DNA of 64,000 nt from Gnetum montanum (GCA_015680685.1 MNCI01035381.1:63584-127583), one strand, 5' to 3'. Counted from the first letter of the stretch, positions 9,655 through 22,980 are shown. Notes: generated from the sequence alone by a model not told the origin. Program-made: numbers and translations.

Positions 9655-11060
9655 TGGTTGTACCCCACTAAGCCATGTTGAACAACATTGCTCCAGTGTG
9701 GATGAGGGGATCTAATGAGTTGTACTAATTAAAACAAGGTTAAATAGTTGTTGGTTGAAGGTTTTGGCATTCTAGGCTCTGCTAGGATAGGTTTTAGGCT
9801 TCTAGGTGTATGAAAGTGTTGTCAAAATTGGCAAGGAACCTTACCCACACTACCCATCATGGCTTAGGCCTCCCTCGGCATGGATACTTTGAGATATTAA
9901 ATTTTGGTGGGTTTTGATAGCAAATTAACCATGTATGTGAGCTCCTAGGATTACCAACATCGATAGCAGGGTTTTGGCACCAAAGTTGATCATTTTGAAG
10001 GTCATTTTCTATTTTTCATAGCCATCCCCTCCTAAGCCACACTGGCTAGCATGGCTCTAGTGTGGATGGAGGGGGATGATGGATTTTTGTTATTTTTGGG
10101 CCTATGTTGGGATGTTTGATGATCTTGGGAAGGGGGGGTGGGGGGTGGGTGGGGGATGGGGGATGGAGGGGAGAATGCAGAGTAGGGCTCTAAGGTCACA
10201 AGGGTAGGTTCCAAGGATGTTTCTAGCCATATATGGGATCACCCACAAAGCACCCATCCTAGACCCATGCTACCCAGCATGGGCAAGGGTTCCCCAGTGT
10301 GATTAACATTTTGGTCATGAATTTCAACTTAGATTTTGACCAAGCTTAACTACCAAAGGCTAAGAAGAGGCATCAAAGCTATTAAAGTGGGTTTTAAGGC
10401 TATTTTCAAGTGTGAATGGGTTTTTATAGGTCATCCCAAGGACACCCACACTAGACCCATGCTAGCTAACATGGGTGGAGGACTTCCCAGTGTGGGGAAG
10501 GTAGGTGGTATGCTACTAAACTATTTTTTCATCAAATTTTAGCTATTACAGGCTAAAAAGAGGTGTTAAAGTCACAATGTGGTAACTGGGTGGCCACTTT
10601 TGGTATTTTGAAGTTATCCCCCACTTATCCACACTAGAGCCACATTGGGTAGCATGGATGGTGTGGCGCATCCCCCCCCCCCCCAACATTGCTTCATGAA
10701 ATCTCAAGGTTTTGGACACTTTCAACTTAATTTGGCAAGGTTTCAAAGTTATTAGCAATGGCTAGTAGGGTTTTAGGCTATGTTTGTCAACTTCGAGGTC
10801 AAACTAGGGCTTGGTGGGTACTAGTGAGTGTTATACCCCCTTGGGCAATACTAGCTAGTGTGGATGAAGCCTTGCCTAATGTGGTTGCCCAAACTGGCAA
10901 GTTGCATTGATGATTCTAGCCCCTACTAAGGTTTGGGGTTTAACAATGCCAACTTCAAATGCCAAAAATGACAAGGGGGTGAATGTTTCATGGTTGTGGA
11001 GCATGGGGGGCCAAGACCCATGCTAGATCCACACTACCTAGCATGGGTGAGGGCTTTATG
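9655..11060. repeat. Spaced palindromic modules upstream of the antisense gene of C
   Basis: About eight modules at roughly 200-bp spacing (near 9660, 9845, 10030, 10255, 10445, 10620, 10845 and 11010). Each holds a palindrome of the type CCCATGCTAGCTAACATGGG or CACACTAG...CTAGTGTG, followed by a CCCAGTGTGG-like word. Similar words occur in the LTR of C (47640-47830). A poly(C) run at about 10671-10684 lies within it. No coding sequence is recognisable from 9547 to 11380. Confidence 0.6.
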
Positions 11061-11515
11061 AGATTGGTTAATGCTGGTATGGGTTTCAAGGGGGTTAAAC
11101 CCCAATGTAGAGGAGGTTTTTATGCTTGAAAACCACTTTCCTTAAGAGGCGCATGGTGGGGCCCACCCAAATTCAAATTTTTAAATCTTTCTTGTAACTT
11201 CTACCATCCCAATCTTGCTTGGACTTTTCCCCCTTAAAACTACTAGTGCACCATGAGTTTCAATGCATGATTTTGGCAATGGGGATTTGAAGTGGGCATC
11301 TAGGTTGAAACTTGATTTTTATAGTTGTTTTTGCCCAAAAATCACTTACACAATTAATTCTCCTCCTGGAAATGCACTAGTTAGAGATCTTGGTAGAAAA
11401 TCCAAGCACAATCCTCATATATCCTCAACATGGTTGCTCTAGAAGCTCCTTCAAGCAACGTTGCTACCCAAATCCACCAAATTTCCAAGTTTTCTTAACA
11501 TTGATTGCAAGCATC

Positions 11516-14500
11516 ATGAAGAAGAGAGGAAGCAGCAGCAAGAACCTATGCAAATGCTATGGCCAAGGGGTTATCACACCTCCCCTACCCCATGATAATC
11601 CAAGGATAAGCCCCCCACCCCCCTCCCAGGAAGGTTGTTCTTAGTCGTTTTCTATGTGTTCTTGTGGTTTTTCCAATTTTTTCTTGTCTACACCCTAGGT
11701 GCTTAATTAGATCTAGGTCAATGTGGTTGGAAAAAATAAATTTTGACAACATCCCACCCCATTATTTGGTGGTTTTTATGCATTTTTAGTGTTTATTGAT
11801 ATTTTAAGTCTATTTTGATTGAGGTTTTAAATTAGGTTTCAATCAATTTTTATGTATTTTTTGTTGTTTTTGTCAAACTAGCAATACTAGTGTAATTTTT
11901 TCCATAAAAACAACTAGAGATTTTTAAATTTCAAGATTACAAAATTTTCACTTGGCATTTAAGGTTTCAAATGGCTATGGTTTGATGTAATTAGGAGTTA
12001 CGGTCGATTCATGATAAATTTTTTGGTTAGCTAGTGTAGTTGTGTTTTCATGCCATTTTCAATTTTCTATGGTATTTCATGAATTTTTTCTAAAACAACG
12101 GCATGGGATTTTAGTAATTTTAAGTTATGGATTTGTAGGTTTTTATTTAATATTTCTAATAGCCTTCGAATCACTTCATTTGGATTTGAAATAAATTTTT
12201 GGCGAATTTTTTACTGAACTCGCGTAAAAAGAGGTTTTCATGATGGCTAGGTTCATGTTAGTTTGGCTACGTTTTCTATAACAATGGTTAAGAAATTTCA
12301 TTTTTTCTTGTTATTTCTACATAGCTCATGGTTTAAGGATTTCAACGGTGTTGGAATTGCGGCATTTGGAGTTGTGCTTGATTTTTAATGAAGTTTTTAC
12401 TAAGGCTATGCGAAATGAGGTTTCTAGGCTTTAGTGGTTTTACCCCTTGAAGATGGGCAGCGTTGACATACTAGATGAATTTTCCTATCAATGTCCCATG
12501 TTCTTGGGGATACTAGGGGATGTTAGAAGGGGTGTAAGACTGATTTCATGAATGTTAAAAAAAATTTATATTTTTTATGGATGACCTGCTATGGCCATTT
12601 CTTTTAGTTTTAATGTTGTTGTATAAGTATTCTTTAAACTTGGCCGAAATGTTGTATAATGTTTCCAATGTGTTTTAAGTTTTGGTTGATAATGTAAATG
12701 TTGTTATGATTTGGTTATGATGTCTAAGGGGTGTATAGGCTACTAAAATGTTGATTTTTTTATTAAATTTTTTGAAGGAATTTTGACTAACACCTTAGAG
12801 TTTTTACAGTGGCTAGTTTCACCACTAACTAGGATGTTTGGCAAAATTTCCTAAGAAATTCAAAGTGTTGTATAGTTATTGTTATACTTTGTTGTGGTTG
12901 TTGCTATCTCTAATTTTTCTTGTTTTGTTCTAAGTGTTATGAATATGGTTCTAATGGTGTGTGTTGTTTTTCATGCAGGGCTTTTCTTAAGCCCATCTTG
13001 CTGGTGGTAGAACTAATGGGGATACTATGCTGCATCAATTTCCCCAAACCTAACACTCCCCTTGATGACATGGTTCTAGAGTAGGGCTCCTATGGCTTCA
13101 ACCAATGGTAAGAAAGTTCCTTTCCTACCTCCTTCAGAACTTCAATGTGATGATGTGTTCACAAATGTCTGCATACACAGCTGGTGCCATAGTGGAGACC
13201 GTACTTCTTCAATTCGCCAACCTGATTGTCAAGTTCATAATTGAAAATCTTGAAACTTGTGTAGAGGAGGAGGTATGGAACAAAAGGGATGGTAGCAAGG
13301 TCTACCAACTATCCCAAATCTTGAGCATACTAGAGTATTATCAATATGCTAATAAGACTTTGATGGTGGCACACCGAGCCCACACATTATTCTAGAATCC
13401 CCATAGCACAATGTACCATTTACTAGGGTAATCATGGTTGTTATGAATTTTTTATGTTTTGGTTTTATTATTTTACCTACTCTTTCTTGACTTATTGGTT
13501 TTATGAATGTCTTTTAGGTATACGGTTAATAACCAAGGTTTGATCAAGAGTAATCAAACCTTGGCAATCGCTCAAACTGTAGTGGATGTATTTACCAAAA
13601 GCCTAGTAATTATAACTATAGTGGTTGACCAATTAAAGGGTGATGTTGATCAATACATTAATGTCTTCAACCCAACCTTCAAGAGGTATGTAGCTACCAA
13701 GACAACTCATAGCTAGTAGGTGATCCCTAAATGCATTCTAGAAAAGAACGTCGCTATTGGGACCTCCACACAATCATGGTTTATTATGCTATACTAATGT
13801 TTTTATGGCTATATGGTATTTGGCTATTTTAATTTTAAGTGTTTTTATGGTTTAGTTTGTTGTTTTTGTTATACCTCATTTTTGCTAGACGTGTCTCTGC
13901 CTAAGCTAATTGGTCGTTGTTGTTGTCTTGCAGGGCCTTCCACCTCTTCTAGCATCACCTTAGCTATTTCAAGACATCCCAAGGAGACTCTTATCCTAAA
14001 ATATGATGAGGTGGAACCAACGTAGCATTGGTTGAGGGAACAAGCACCTAGAAATAGTCAAGCAAACATTACTTATGTAGGTTTGCTTGATGTTTTCATG
14101 GTACCTAGGCGAACCATCCCTGCTAATAAGATGTTGAACATTATTGACTCCTTTGACACAAGAGCTAAGTAGTTTAACACCAAGATTCATGGTGTTATGA
14201 TCACCTTGCCCATTAGTAAGGCTATCTTCTGTTCCCTCTTTGGTGTTCCCACTAAAGAGATGAAGATTACCACCAAACCAATGAAGGAGGTAGGCCATCA
14301 CAAGGATGTGGAGCCATGGTCAAGTGCTCATCATGGCCATTCTGGGTTGGCCCTAGATGATTTCTAGGTTCCTAAAGAAAGGGAATCACATCCCTTGTTC
14401 AAATCCTATGCCTTCCCTAAGCTGTTATCATAGAAGAAGATGATCGACATTGCCCAAGCATGGACCTTTATGAAGGTCCTAATGGAAGATGCTTGATTAA

Positions 14501-16558
14501 ACTCGACTACTCACTTGACTTTGAGGCTATAGGAGAAAATTTTCAAACTCCATGCGAAGGAATGGGCAATCAGTGATCCAAGACCCAAACCAACTCTCTA
14601 GGCCTTAGATAAAGCACATTTATCCAACCATGTAGGCCTTGAATCCAGTGGAGGATGTAGGGAAATCATTGTCTGTGACCACTAAGGGACTTAACGGGAG
14701 GTGATGTGTTTCCCCTAATAGCATGAGGAGGGAACCTCATGTTGATTAGGCCAATGTTGAGAGGATGAAGAAGTTGCACAATGAAGCTGATGAGGTGACT
14801 AGAGTGAAGTTGAAGTGGCCCATGAAGGAAGAAGAAGCACTAGCAACCAAGTAGCCTTCCAAAAACAATCTCACACTTAAGCTTAGCAAGTCATGCGACA
14901 TTATTACTAGTATGTTTTAAGTTTAGGCTATTTTATGTTTTAATTTTTAATTTTATAATGTCAAAAGGTTGTTATTTTGTCTTATGCTAAACATGTCAAG
15001 TTTTTCTAATGTTTTTTATGTTTATTATTCTTGCAGACAAGTGACAAGAACTAGCTACCTAGGCTGCAATGGTAGAGGAGGAATAGAGGCATGCAGATGA
15101 GGCACTCCTACAATGGTAAGACAATGAGGGGTTAGCCAACATTGATTTGGATGACTTGGATGCCCTATTTGGTGAACCCTTACCAAGTGAACCCCTAATT
15201 ATCATTCCAAATGAGGATCCATATATGAATACGCTTTTGATGTTGTTCATTATATTTGGTTATTTTATGTTTTAGGTTTCGTTCTAACTATTTATCAATT
15301 GTTATACTTGTTGTAGCTACTAAATCCCAGGTAGAAGCCTCTACCCCTACGTTCCACATGAAACCATGGGTAGAGGTTTTGGACAAGTTGGAGTTCATGC
15401 ATGAAGTTGCCAAGGACATCATCGACGGGTTACAACAAGTTGCTCCAAAGATTGGTAAGAACTTTATTTTTTTTTTTGCCTTAACTATTTCACATGGGTT
15501 TTTAAGGGTATATTTGGTTATATGTTATGTTTATGAATATTTTTGTTGTATATTGCAATATTGTTTATAGTGCCTAAAGTTGCATGGAACCCCAGCTATG
15601 ACATGGAGATTGACTCATTGCCTAATCTTCCTCCAAAAGTGGAAAATGTTCCATGCAGGTTATATGAAAGTGTAACTAATTTTGCACTTTCATGTGCAAA
15701 ATCATTATGGGAATTCCAAAGGTCAAATGAATCATTATGGGAGCAAGTTATGATCTTAAAGGAGGAGAACAAGAGATAAGCTTATGTGATTCGTGATCTA
15801 CAAGATCACAAGACCTTTGTGGAAGCCCAAGTGTCTAACACAAAGACCTTGTGAACTAAGGAGATCACATAGACCCACTACTAGAATGTCATCCATGAAA
15901 AGGTAGTCCTTACTAGGGAGATGATGGAGTAGTGATTATAGATGGACCTAATCATCCACAAAGCCAAGGATTGGAAAGATTATTGTGCCTGGGTCATAGA
16001 GTAGAACCAAGCATAAAAACATCACAAGAAAAAGTACAAGGCTAATCGCGAAGCTTATCTAAAGTGGCTAAAAGAGGAGACCATCAAACAATGAAAATTG
16101 GAGTTGTTTTAGAAGGAAATTTAGGCTAAGAGTGCTTGCAAAATATTTAAAAGGGCCAAATCCCCTACTCCTCAAGTCTCTATAGCTACAAGTGAGGTTT
16201 CTACTGCCATGGTGTGATAGGAGCTGTCGACTTGGACAGATGTCGACAAGAGTAACATATTAATCTTGGGAATATGGATTGGGCCCACATGACAGAAGAC
16301 CAAATCCTCCATCATTTAGAGGTTGGTCTTCAATATCTTTCCTCAGAGTTCATCATGTCAAATTCCCCATACGTTTGTTGATTATAATGTTTTATCTTGT
16401 TTTATTATTATTTTTATTTAAGTTACTGGCTTATTTTTGCTGTGTGTTGATTACTAACTAGTCTCGCTTTGTTATGTCATAGGTACCTAGCAATGTCGAT
16501 GATCCCAATAGTGAGGGTGGTAATGATCCTCCACCTCCTCCTCTAGATACCACTTAGT
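11516..16558 (+). pseudogene. Antisense intron-containing gene of element C
   Basis: Unrecognised protein gene on the strand opposite to gag. A possible first exon is at 11516 (MKKRGSSSK); its link to the rest is uncertain. Exons supported by acceptor and donor look and by similarity to B are 12979-13427 (FLKPILLVVELMGILCC, then YANKTLMVAHRAHTLF), from 13518 to about 13685 (YTVNNQGLIKSNQTLAIAQ), 13934 to about 14909 (LKYDEVEPT, IHGVMITLPISKAIFCSLFG, then FKSYAFPKLLS), 15037 to about 15229 (acidic, IDLDDLDALFGEPLP), 15317-15454, 15571 to about 16218 (coiled coil, KDWKDYCAWVIE), about 16255-16367, and 16483-16558 ending in a Pro-rich acidic tail. Acceptors read TCATGCAG, TTTTAG, CTTGCAG, TTCTTGCAG, TTGTTGTAG, TTTATAG and GTCATAG. 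Many stops show decay. The segment with IHGVMITLPIS...FGVP loosely resembles the 'putative plant transposon protein' type; that is my impression only. Confidence 0.6.
11650..12978 (+). other. AT-rich stretch, probable first intron of the antisense gene of C
   Basis: No reading frame of note. T-rich on the plus strand, ending in a clear acceptor (TGTTTTTCATGCAG) at 12978 before the exon that aligns with B. Intron status is inferred. Confidence 0.4.
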
Positions 16559-16924
16559 ATCACTGATTACTTGTTGTGATTGCTCTTTTCAATTATATTT
16601 TGTTGATGTCATTTACTTCAATGTTGTATGGCTAATGTTAGCTAGTGCTTTAGTTGTGGATAGTTTATGTTTATGGTTTATTGTTTGAACATTTTCCCAC
16701 ACCATGTGTCCATGGCTATTATGTTGTAAATGTTTTACTTATTATTTAAGTTTCATTTTGGTTATATTATTCTAGTATTATGGTCTTACTATGGTTTAAT
16801 GATTTTACATTGTAATCATTGTAATTAGTTTATGACTATGTTGGCTAACTTGGTTATAATATAACAAAAATGTAAAATTAACTAGGCTATAAGGTTGTAG
16901 ACTAAAAGAAAAACAAGTCATGAC

Positions 16925-17035
16925 ATTGTTCCAGTTTTAAGCCTTGGCGGGCCGTAGGGTATTTACCAGTTTTAGGCCATAGCAGGCCATACGTCATTGC
17001 CAGTTTCAGGCCATGGCAAGGCCCCACATTTTGCA
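16925..17035. repeat. GGCC-rich repeat block of element C
   Basis: Three copies of CAGTTTTAGGCCATAGCAGG-type units between the antisense-gene end (16558) and the protease of C. Same block as in A and B. From 16559 to 16924 I see only AT-rich sequence. Confidence 0.7.
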
Positions 17036-17254
17036 TAAGAGAACATATATTTTTGTTTATTTTGGTTTTAAAATTTTTATGGATTTTCTAGTTTTAAAGT
17101 TTTTATGGCTTTTGTACTTATCATGTTAAAAAGGAAAAGGCTTTAAAGGTAAAATATGTAAACAAGAACAAATTTTAGGCTAAATGCAAATCAAGATTTA
17201 AAGTAAAATGAAATAGCATAAAAAATCAAAGTGCAAACTAGGCTAAAGGCTATA

Positions 17255-17259
17255 GGTAC
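17255..17259. repeat. Target-site duplication of F, left copy (GGTAC)
   Basis: Matches GGTAT at 23655-23659 in four of five bases, directly flanking the two LTR ends of F. Confidence 0.65.
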
Positions 17260-17996
17260 TGATGAGTGGCGAGGTACCCCTACACTCAACCATACGAATA
17301 CGAGCATTTCACGCACGATCTAGTCAAACTTTGCAGACGGGCTAGTTGTGGTATCTAGACAATTACTCGTAGGTCGCAATTCGATGTCTTCCCACCTAGA
17401 CTAGTATTAGCTTTGTCACGTATGATTTAGTCCAGAGTGAGGTGTATGATGTGTTTCTACACTAGTACTACTCCTGAGTATGATGGAAAGTAATATTAAC
17501 TAAGATAAGAGAGAGAGGGTGAGAGAGAATCTAAGCTAGCCTAAGTGTGATGAGCATTCATTCCTCAATCATTTGTACACATCTTGGACCTCGTGCATGA
17601 CTACCACTGGGATGACCAAGCGTAGATCCTAGGTACGCTACTGGGTTGCCAAGTAGTCACACTTAAATGCTCGTGATCAAGTCGTACTCATTCCGCGTTT
17701 AATAGGAGTTTAGGGTGAAGAGATATTAACTAAGAAAGCAGTAAATAAAAATTAAGTAAATAATTACACTAAGTGAATGCTGCAATGATGAAGTAATCTC
17801 AATCTTTATTTCCGGTCATGTGCGTGTCCAAGTACGTCACACTCAAATAATGATGTCGTACAATTACAATCACCACAGTGCGGGCATATACTAGGAGAGA
17901 AGGGTTGAGAGAAGAACTACTTAAAACTTAAAACTTAAACTAAGAACCAAAAACTCCCATCATACCATCCTTAGCTAGCAAATTCATGACTCATCA
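17260..17996 (-). repeat. 3' LTR of element F
   Basis: Starts and ends with TGATGAGT...ACTCATCA. It matches 22982-23654 over most of its length but lacks the roughly 150-180 bp block with the TATA box and GATATC repeats that the other LTR has at about 23480-23635. Confidence 0.85.
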
Positions 17997-18012
17997 TACC
18001 CCCACGACAAAA
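17997..18012 (-). other. Polypurine tract of element F
   Basis: Minus strand GTCGTGGGGGTA directly before the 3' LTR, the usual plus-strand priming site in reverse transcription. Confidence 0.65.
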
Positions 18013-18479
18013 TGAAAACTTGTCCTCGAGTTAAAGTGAACAAGCTGCATTGATTACATAGTGGATAGGTATGGGATTATTGACTGACTAGAATGGATTC
18101 ATGCCGCAGTGTGGAGTCAAAACAAAATTGAGACACAACACAAAAGAAAATCCTATGATTACAAAATTGGATGGAACTCATGTAGTTCCTGGTGGAGGTG
18201 GCTCCTCCATGGGTGTCTTTCCCTTTTCTTCTGCTCCAAGTCTTAGGATTTGATGGTGTCGAAATATGGCCTCGATTTTCTCCTCTTGTAAGGCCTTGAG
18301 TGCCTTCACATGAATGTAAGTTTGAGCTTGTCCCATAAAGGCATCCTAGTCAACCTTCTCTTTTTCTTCCACCACCCTTTTATTCTCTGTCAACAGTTTA
18401 TTAAGTTGCTTGGTTCTGAAAGTGTCCAACTAGTTCTGAGCAACCTTTAGCCCTATATTCAAAAGGTTTAATATTCTAA

Positions 18480-18965
18480 AATGGCTTAAACAGAGAAAGC
18501 AACAGTCACACCACAAATGTTAACCATGGTACCTTCTTCTTTGTTATGCCAAAATTGGTACGTTTCCCCTAAGTACCAGGCACCACTATCAGAGAGGGTA
18601 AGCCATAATGGGGACCGTTTGAGGTGATCCCAAATAACCTCTGGAGAAAATTCTACGAAAGGTCCAAATTTTAATTCCATGATCACTACAGTTGATAGGA
18701 GTCTTTCATGGATGGTCTGAACATAATCTTGGGGCAACGTGAGATGTTGTCCCTGTTCAGACACTACAGCAGCTCCTTCTTCCACCTACCTTGATTGTAT
18801 AGTAGCAGGGTCCTCTTGGTGGATACTAAATGATTGTTCCTCCTGCTTTGCATGTCGTCCAACAAGATCTTATCTTCCTCCTCTCCCAAGTTGTTTCCTA
18901 CCACCTTGAGTAGGACCTTCCTGTTGTCCATGTTTCGGGGCCATCTGCAATCACACGAGGCCAAT
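18480..18965 (-). pseudogene. Small extra ORF of element F, unrecognised
   Basis: Not recognised. Reading leftwards from a possible ATG near 18950 (MAPKHGQQEGPTQGGRKQLG) a basic, Gly-rich start is followed, after a frame change or intron near 18785, by a 99-residue frame (18785-18486) with LKFGPFVEFSPEVIWDHLKR and SGAWYLGETYQFWHN. It lies downstream of gag, on the same strand, close to the 3' LTR, where extra ORFs of plant Ty3/gypsy elements are known to occur. From 18013 to 18480 the frame is broken, with a Pro-rich end near 18200-18230 (EEPPPP-like). Function unknown. Confidence 0.35.
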
Positions 18966-20835
18966 CGTTAGTAAGGTTGTTACCAAAGTTAGGTTATACC
19001 TTACTATTTTCCTTAATGGATTTACTTTATTTCCATGTGATGTTAATTATTGGAAGAACATGTCCCTGAAAGATTATAATGTTGAGTCCTCTTTGCTTAG
19101 GTGGTTTCCGAATTTAATTTTCTGGTATAGCTAAGGGGATGAAATTATTTTTGACACATTTTACTCTTAATTTTACAACTAATTATCCTTAATGATGTCC
19201 TTTTGGTGATGATGGATTTCAAAAAATTTATGCACTATTCAGTGTGTGCCCCACCCCCACAACTAAGCTAAACACTCCAGATTTAGGTAGGTTTAGAAGA
19301 AATGAAAATCAGAGTACCAGCGAGCAAGTTATGGGTATGAAAGAAAGGGTTGCGCAATCGTAAGTCATAGAGAGAAAATTGGAAAACTGCCCCCATGTGA
19401 ATAGTTGAAAATGAGGTGAAGTCACACAGGAGTCACATATATATACTTTGAAGGAACGTGATATCTCGACTTTATTAATATTAGGCACAATGAAAGATAC
19501 CAAATTTTTTAAGATTTTCTTGAAATGGACATTGTAAACTAAGGACATTGGGCTATTGTTAAGGGGTTCTAGGGTAATCCAATTAATTCGAAAGGCACGA
19601 ATAATTATGATGGTGTGGAATTTATCAATAAGGACCTCGAATGGGAGAAAAATGCTATGTGATGGTTCATAGGAACGTTGAATTGGAGGGATAGTAATAA
19701 GGGAAAGAAAATTGTTGCCAATACGCTGAGGGTAATAGATGGTGTGAAGAAGATGTGTTATGAGTGAAAATTACAAAAATTACGCAAGTGGGTCCTCCCC
19801 AAAGCAGGTTCCAACCTATAATGCCCTTGTGTAACCACACCTTAAATTGTCCATAGACACTAGAAGGGTTAAATGTAATCCACACTGGTCCCACAAAACA
19901 CACACATGTGAATATCACTGGAATGAGGTAGAAATTCTATGCTACACAAGACACGAGCTACAATTACATGAATAGAGAGATCAGATGGACTATAGAAGGG
20001 ATTGTAGAGACTGGGACATGAGGTAACTAACCCAGGGCACAATGAATCCTGCGTGTAAAGCATGATTAATGTGTCATTAACCCGTCATTCCAAGATCAAG
20101 ACCAAGTCCATTCCTCTGATCAGTGACATCGCATTATTTCATCCCATGATAAGCAACTATGAGAGTACTAGAACAACAAGGTGTATGATCACTTGGCATT
20201 TGATTCAAGGGAGGAGTGATTTTTTCTTTGTGGCATTTTTCTTTTGGTTTTCTTTCTTTTCTTCTTTTTTTTCAATTGCTGAATCCAGAGAAGCCACCAA
20301 CCTTCAGGCATGGGTGCATGTCTTTCCAGTGGGACCCCCTAGAATAGCATTGGATTTTTAAGTGCCTTTTGATTACTCTTACTCCCATTTTTCATTAGAT
20401 CTACAAGGATCTTAGTACAACCACGTTGCATGACAACTCCCACAGACGTCACCAAAGAGAATCCGCAAGTCCCCTTGATGTCACACCCTAATCATTTCCT
20501 CTTGGTCCATCCTTCTTCATTCTGGGTACAATGAACACAAAATTAATTTTAAGTTTTAAAAATGTCAAGAATATCATTGTAACCTTGATCAGAACCTCTT
20601 ATTTGTAGAATGGATGAGTGGGTGTAATGGGCTCACTGTCCACATAATTGATCACTTGAGACTCGATAACATAGAACACACCTCAACCAACGAGCCACAT
20701 GAATGTTTTATTCGTAGACAATATTACTTATAAAAATGTAAAAAGACAAAAAGACAAAAAGATAAAACAAGAAATTGAAAAATGAAAAACTGGAAAACAA
20801 AAACTTGTAAAATTGAAGAAAATGAAAAATATTTA
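18966..20835. other. Internal region of F without a recognisable gene
   Basis: Contains a T-rich run near 20218-20275 and short frames only. No RT, integrase or protease motif seen on either strand. Confidence 0.5.
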
Positions 20836-22836
20836 TTAATCTTGCTTGTTGTTAAAATGGGGGATATCCCCCATAACTAAACATTTGAGGATGGCAAAGA
20901 TTAATAAATGAAAGATGAGGGTCCTTGCATGTTGGAAATATTGGGACCTGGTCATACTTACCCCATCGAGGTTCACACACCTGATTATAGTAAGCATTGT
21001 GGGGCAATTTATAAGATGTAGTTTCCAGATAATGAGTTGACCCACTATGATAATTAGGACCGTTAGATGGTATGCAAGGATCAAGATGTCACCCTCCATG
21101 GCTATATTCATTGGGCCGTATGGTTGTTAGAGTGTTAATTGGTGGCCCTGATGAAGTAACACGAGGTGTTGGGTTTGAAGAAAAGGATGCACCACAGTGT
21201 TGGACTTGTGCTGAGTCAGAGGATGTAGTGGCCTTGGAATTGTGTTGTCCCTTCCTAGGGTTATTTCTAAAGAAGGGACACCTTTGATGTTGCTGAGGTC
21301 TCTCACTGCTATTGGCAATAGTAGCATCACTAATGTTTGGGGGTTGTTGCTGTGGTGTAGACACCTTAGGAATAGTTGGTGGCGATGTAGAAGGAGGGAA
21401 AAGATGAGAATGTTGCAAATTAGGAGAAGTGTAAGGTTCACAAGGCAATGGTTGTGTTAAGGAAATGGGCTGATAGTATTAAGGAGAATAATAATGCAGT
21501 GAGATAGAGTATGTTGGCCCAATTGGAGAAATAGGGTATTGGACTAGATAAGCATTTGGATTCAGATGATATGAAGGGTGTCTCCAGTTTAGGGGTGGCT
21601 TCCCCACTACTGAAATTGTTGCCACTATCATCGAACACAATATCTCTGTATGAACGTGGGATGTAATGTGCTTCCCCAATGCTCATATAAATGTAACAAT
21701 ATTGGGCATTAGCCCTTGGGATGATCGTATAGGCAAATGTTGCATTCATACGTGTCATTGGCAATTGAGCTCTTGTTTTCCTTATACCTTCTTTCTGATT
21801 ATCTAATAATACTTTGTCCTGCTTCTCGGGTTGTCAAAACTCTATCTCTAATGATATCGATATATTCTCCACACTTTTTATGCATCCATTCCAACATCTT
21901 ATTAATCTTTGCCTCGACTTCCTCGAACGATTGTTGTACTGGAAAAAATGATTCTTTCCCCTTGTGGTAGGTTGATTTCTCCTTTTTGTGATTATGGACC
22001 TTTGTTAAGTTAAGATTTTGGTCCCATTGATGTTTTTCAACACTCTCCCATCTAGCCATTTCTCTCTCTTCTTTTGCTACCCACTTAATAAGCTCTTGGA
22101 ATTGATGGGTTCATAGTTCATATAGTTTACCTTGGGCATACATTCCCATAATCTCTCTTGTTTCATCACGAAGCCCATCAATGATATGATACATTAGCCT
22201 TTCCTTGGAGAACTCATGGCCTGGATAGTTGTTTAATAGTGCATAATATCCTTCTAAGGCCATGTCCAAGGGTTCATGTTATGCTTGTTTCCACTCTTGG
22301 ATTTGTTTCCTCAAGGTCGACACTCTTACGTAGGTTTGATATCTTTCATTAAAGAGTTCTACCATTGTTGGCCAACGTTGTATTGAATTTGGTTTTAACG
22401 ATCTATACCATACTTTTGCTTGGCCAACGAGTGTCATAGGAAAGAGCTTGAGTTTTTTCCAACCATTATTAATAATGTTCCATGCACATGCATTGTAGAA
22501 TGCTTGTAAATGTTGTTGTGGATCTAAGGCATAGCCTCCTGAGAAATTGGGAAAGTTGTTTAAATCGAGCCTGGGTAGGCAGCTCTCTTTACGATGCCTA
22601 CGGGAGATTCGAACAGCCTCTTGTATTTCTGTTAGGCTTGTAGTGCCCAGTAGGGGTTCATCGTCATCTCATAAGTTATGCTTTCGTGCATTGGGATGAT
22701 GTTGCCTTCATTTATATTTATAAGAAACCCCCACCTCAGATTACGTACTCCAATCTTCATTGTCATATAATTCGTTGGTTCTCCAATGAACTGCCTCACT
22801 AGATGTGGCATTATTATAGTCTTGTAGGAGAGGCAT
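20836..22836 (-). pseudogene. gag of element F, with Pro/Ser-rich tail
   Basis: Capsid protein of the element. Likely start ATG 22834-22836 (MPLLQDYNNATSSEAVHW). The retrotransposon gag fold lies at about 22590-22300: FPNFSGGYALDPQQHLQAF, then WKKLKLFPMTLVGQAKVWY, then SIQRWPTMVELFNERYQTY. A helical, charged segment follows (IIDGLRDETREIMGMYAQG, then EEREMARWESVEKHQWDQ), then a coiled-coil part (22059-21799). The downstream part (about 21700-20840) is Pro, Ser and Thr rich. In-frame stops occur near 22280 and 22110, and the frame shifts after 21799. It aligns with the gag of G (63363-64000), which has the same spacing of motifs. No zinc knuckle is evident. Confidence 0.8.
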
Positions 22837-22959
22837 GATTGTGAAATTTTGTGTGACTTTATATGTGAATTTTTATCATTATTATTATTTTTCTAATGGA
22901 TATATCATTAATTCCTATACAATGACCTTGTATGATAGAACTAATCTAGATAACTAGCA

Positions 22960-22980
22960 CCGTCCCTGGCAATGGTGCCA
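22960..22980 (-). other. Primer-binding site of element F
   Basis: Minus strand TGGCACCATTGCCAGGGACG one base after the LTR end. Resembles the tRNA-Asp type site known from plant Ty3/gypsy elements (TGGCGCCGTTGCC...), with transitions. G has TGGTGCCATTGTTGGGGAC. Confidence 0.75.

Noticed and set aside
9960-10220. Possible protein-coding frame on the minus strand (60 codons, Pro-rich)
   Set aside because: It follows from a G-rich low-complexity run (10127-10172) and has no counterpart in the other elements.
15059-15250. Minus-strand frame of 63 codons
   Set aside because: Shadow of the acidic exon of the antisense gene of C on the plus strand.
16559-16924. Possible tRNA or small RNA gene
   Set aside because: AT-rich sequence without box A/box B pattern or a cloverleaf that I could draw.
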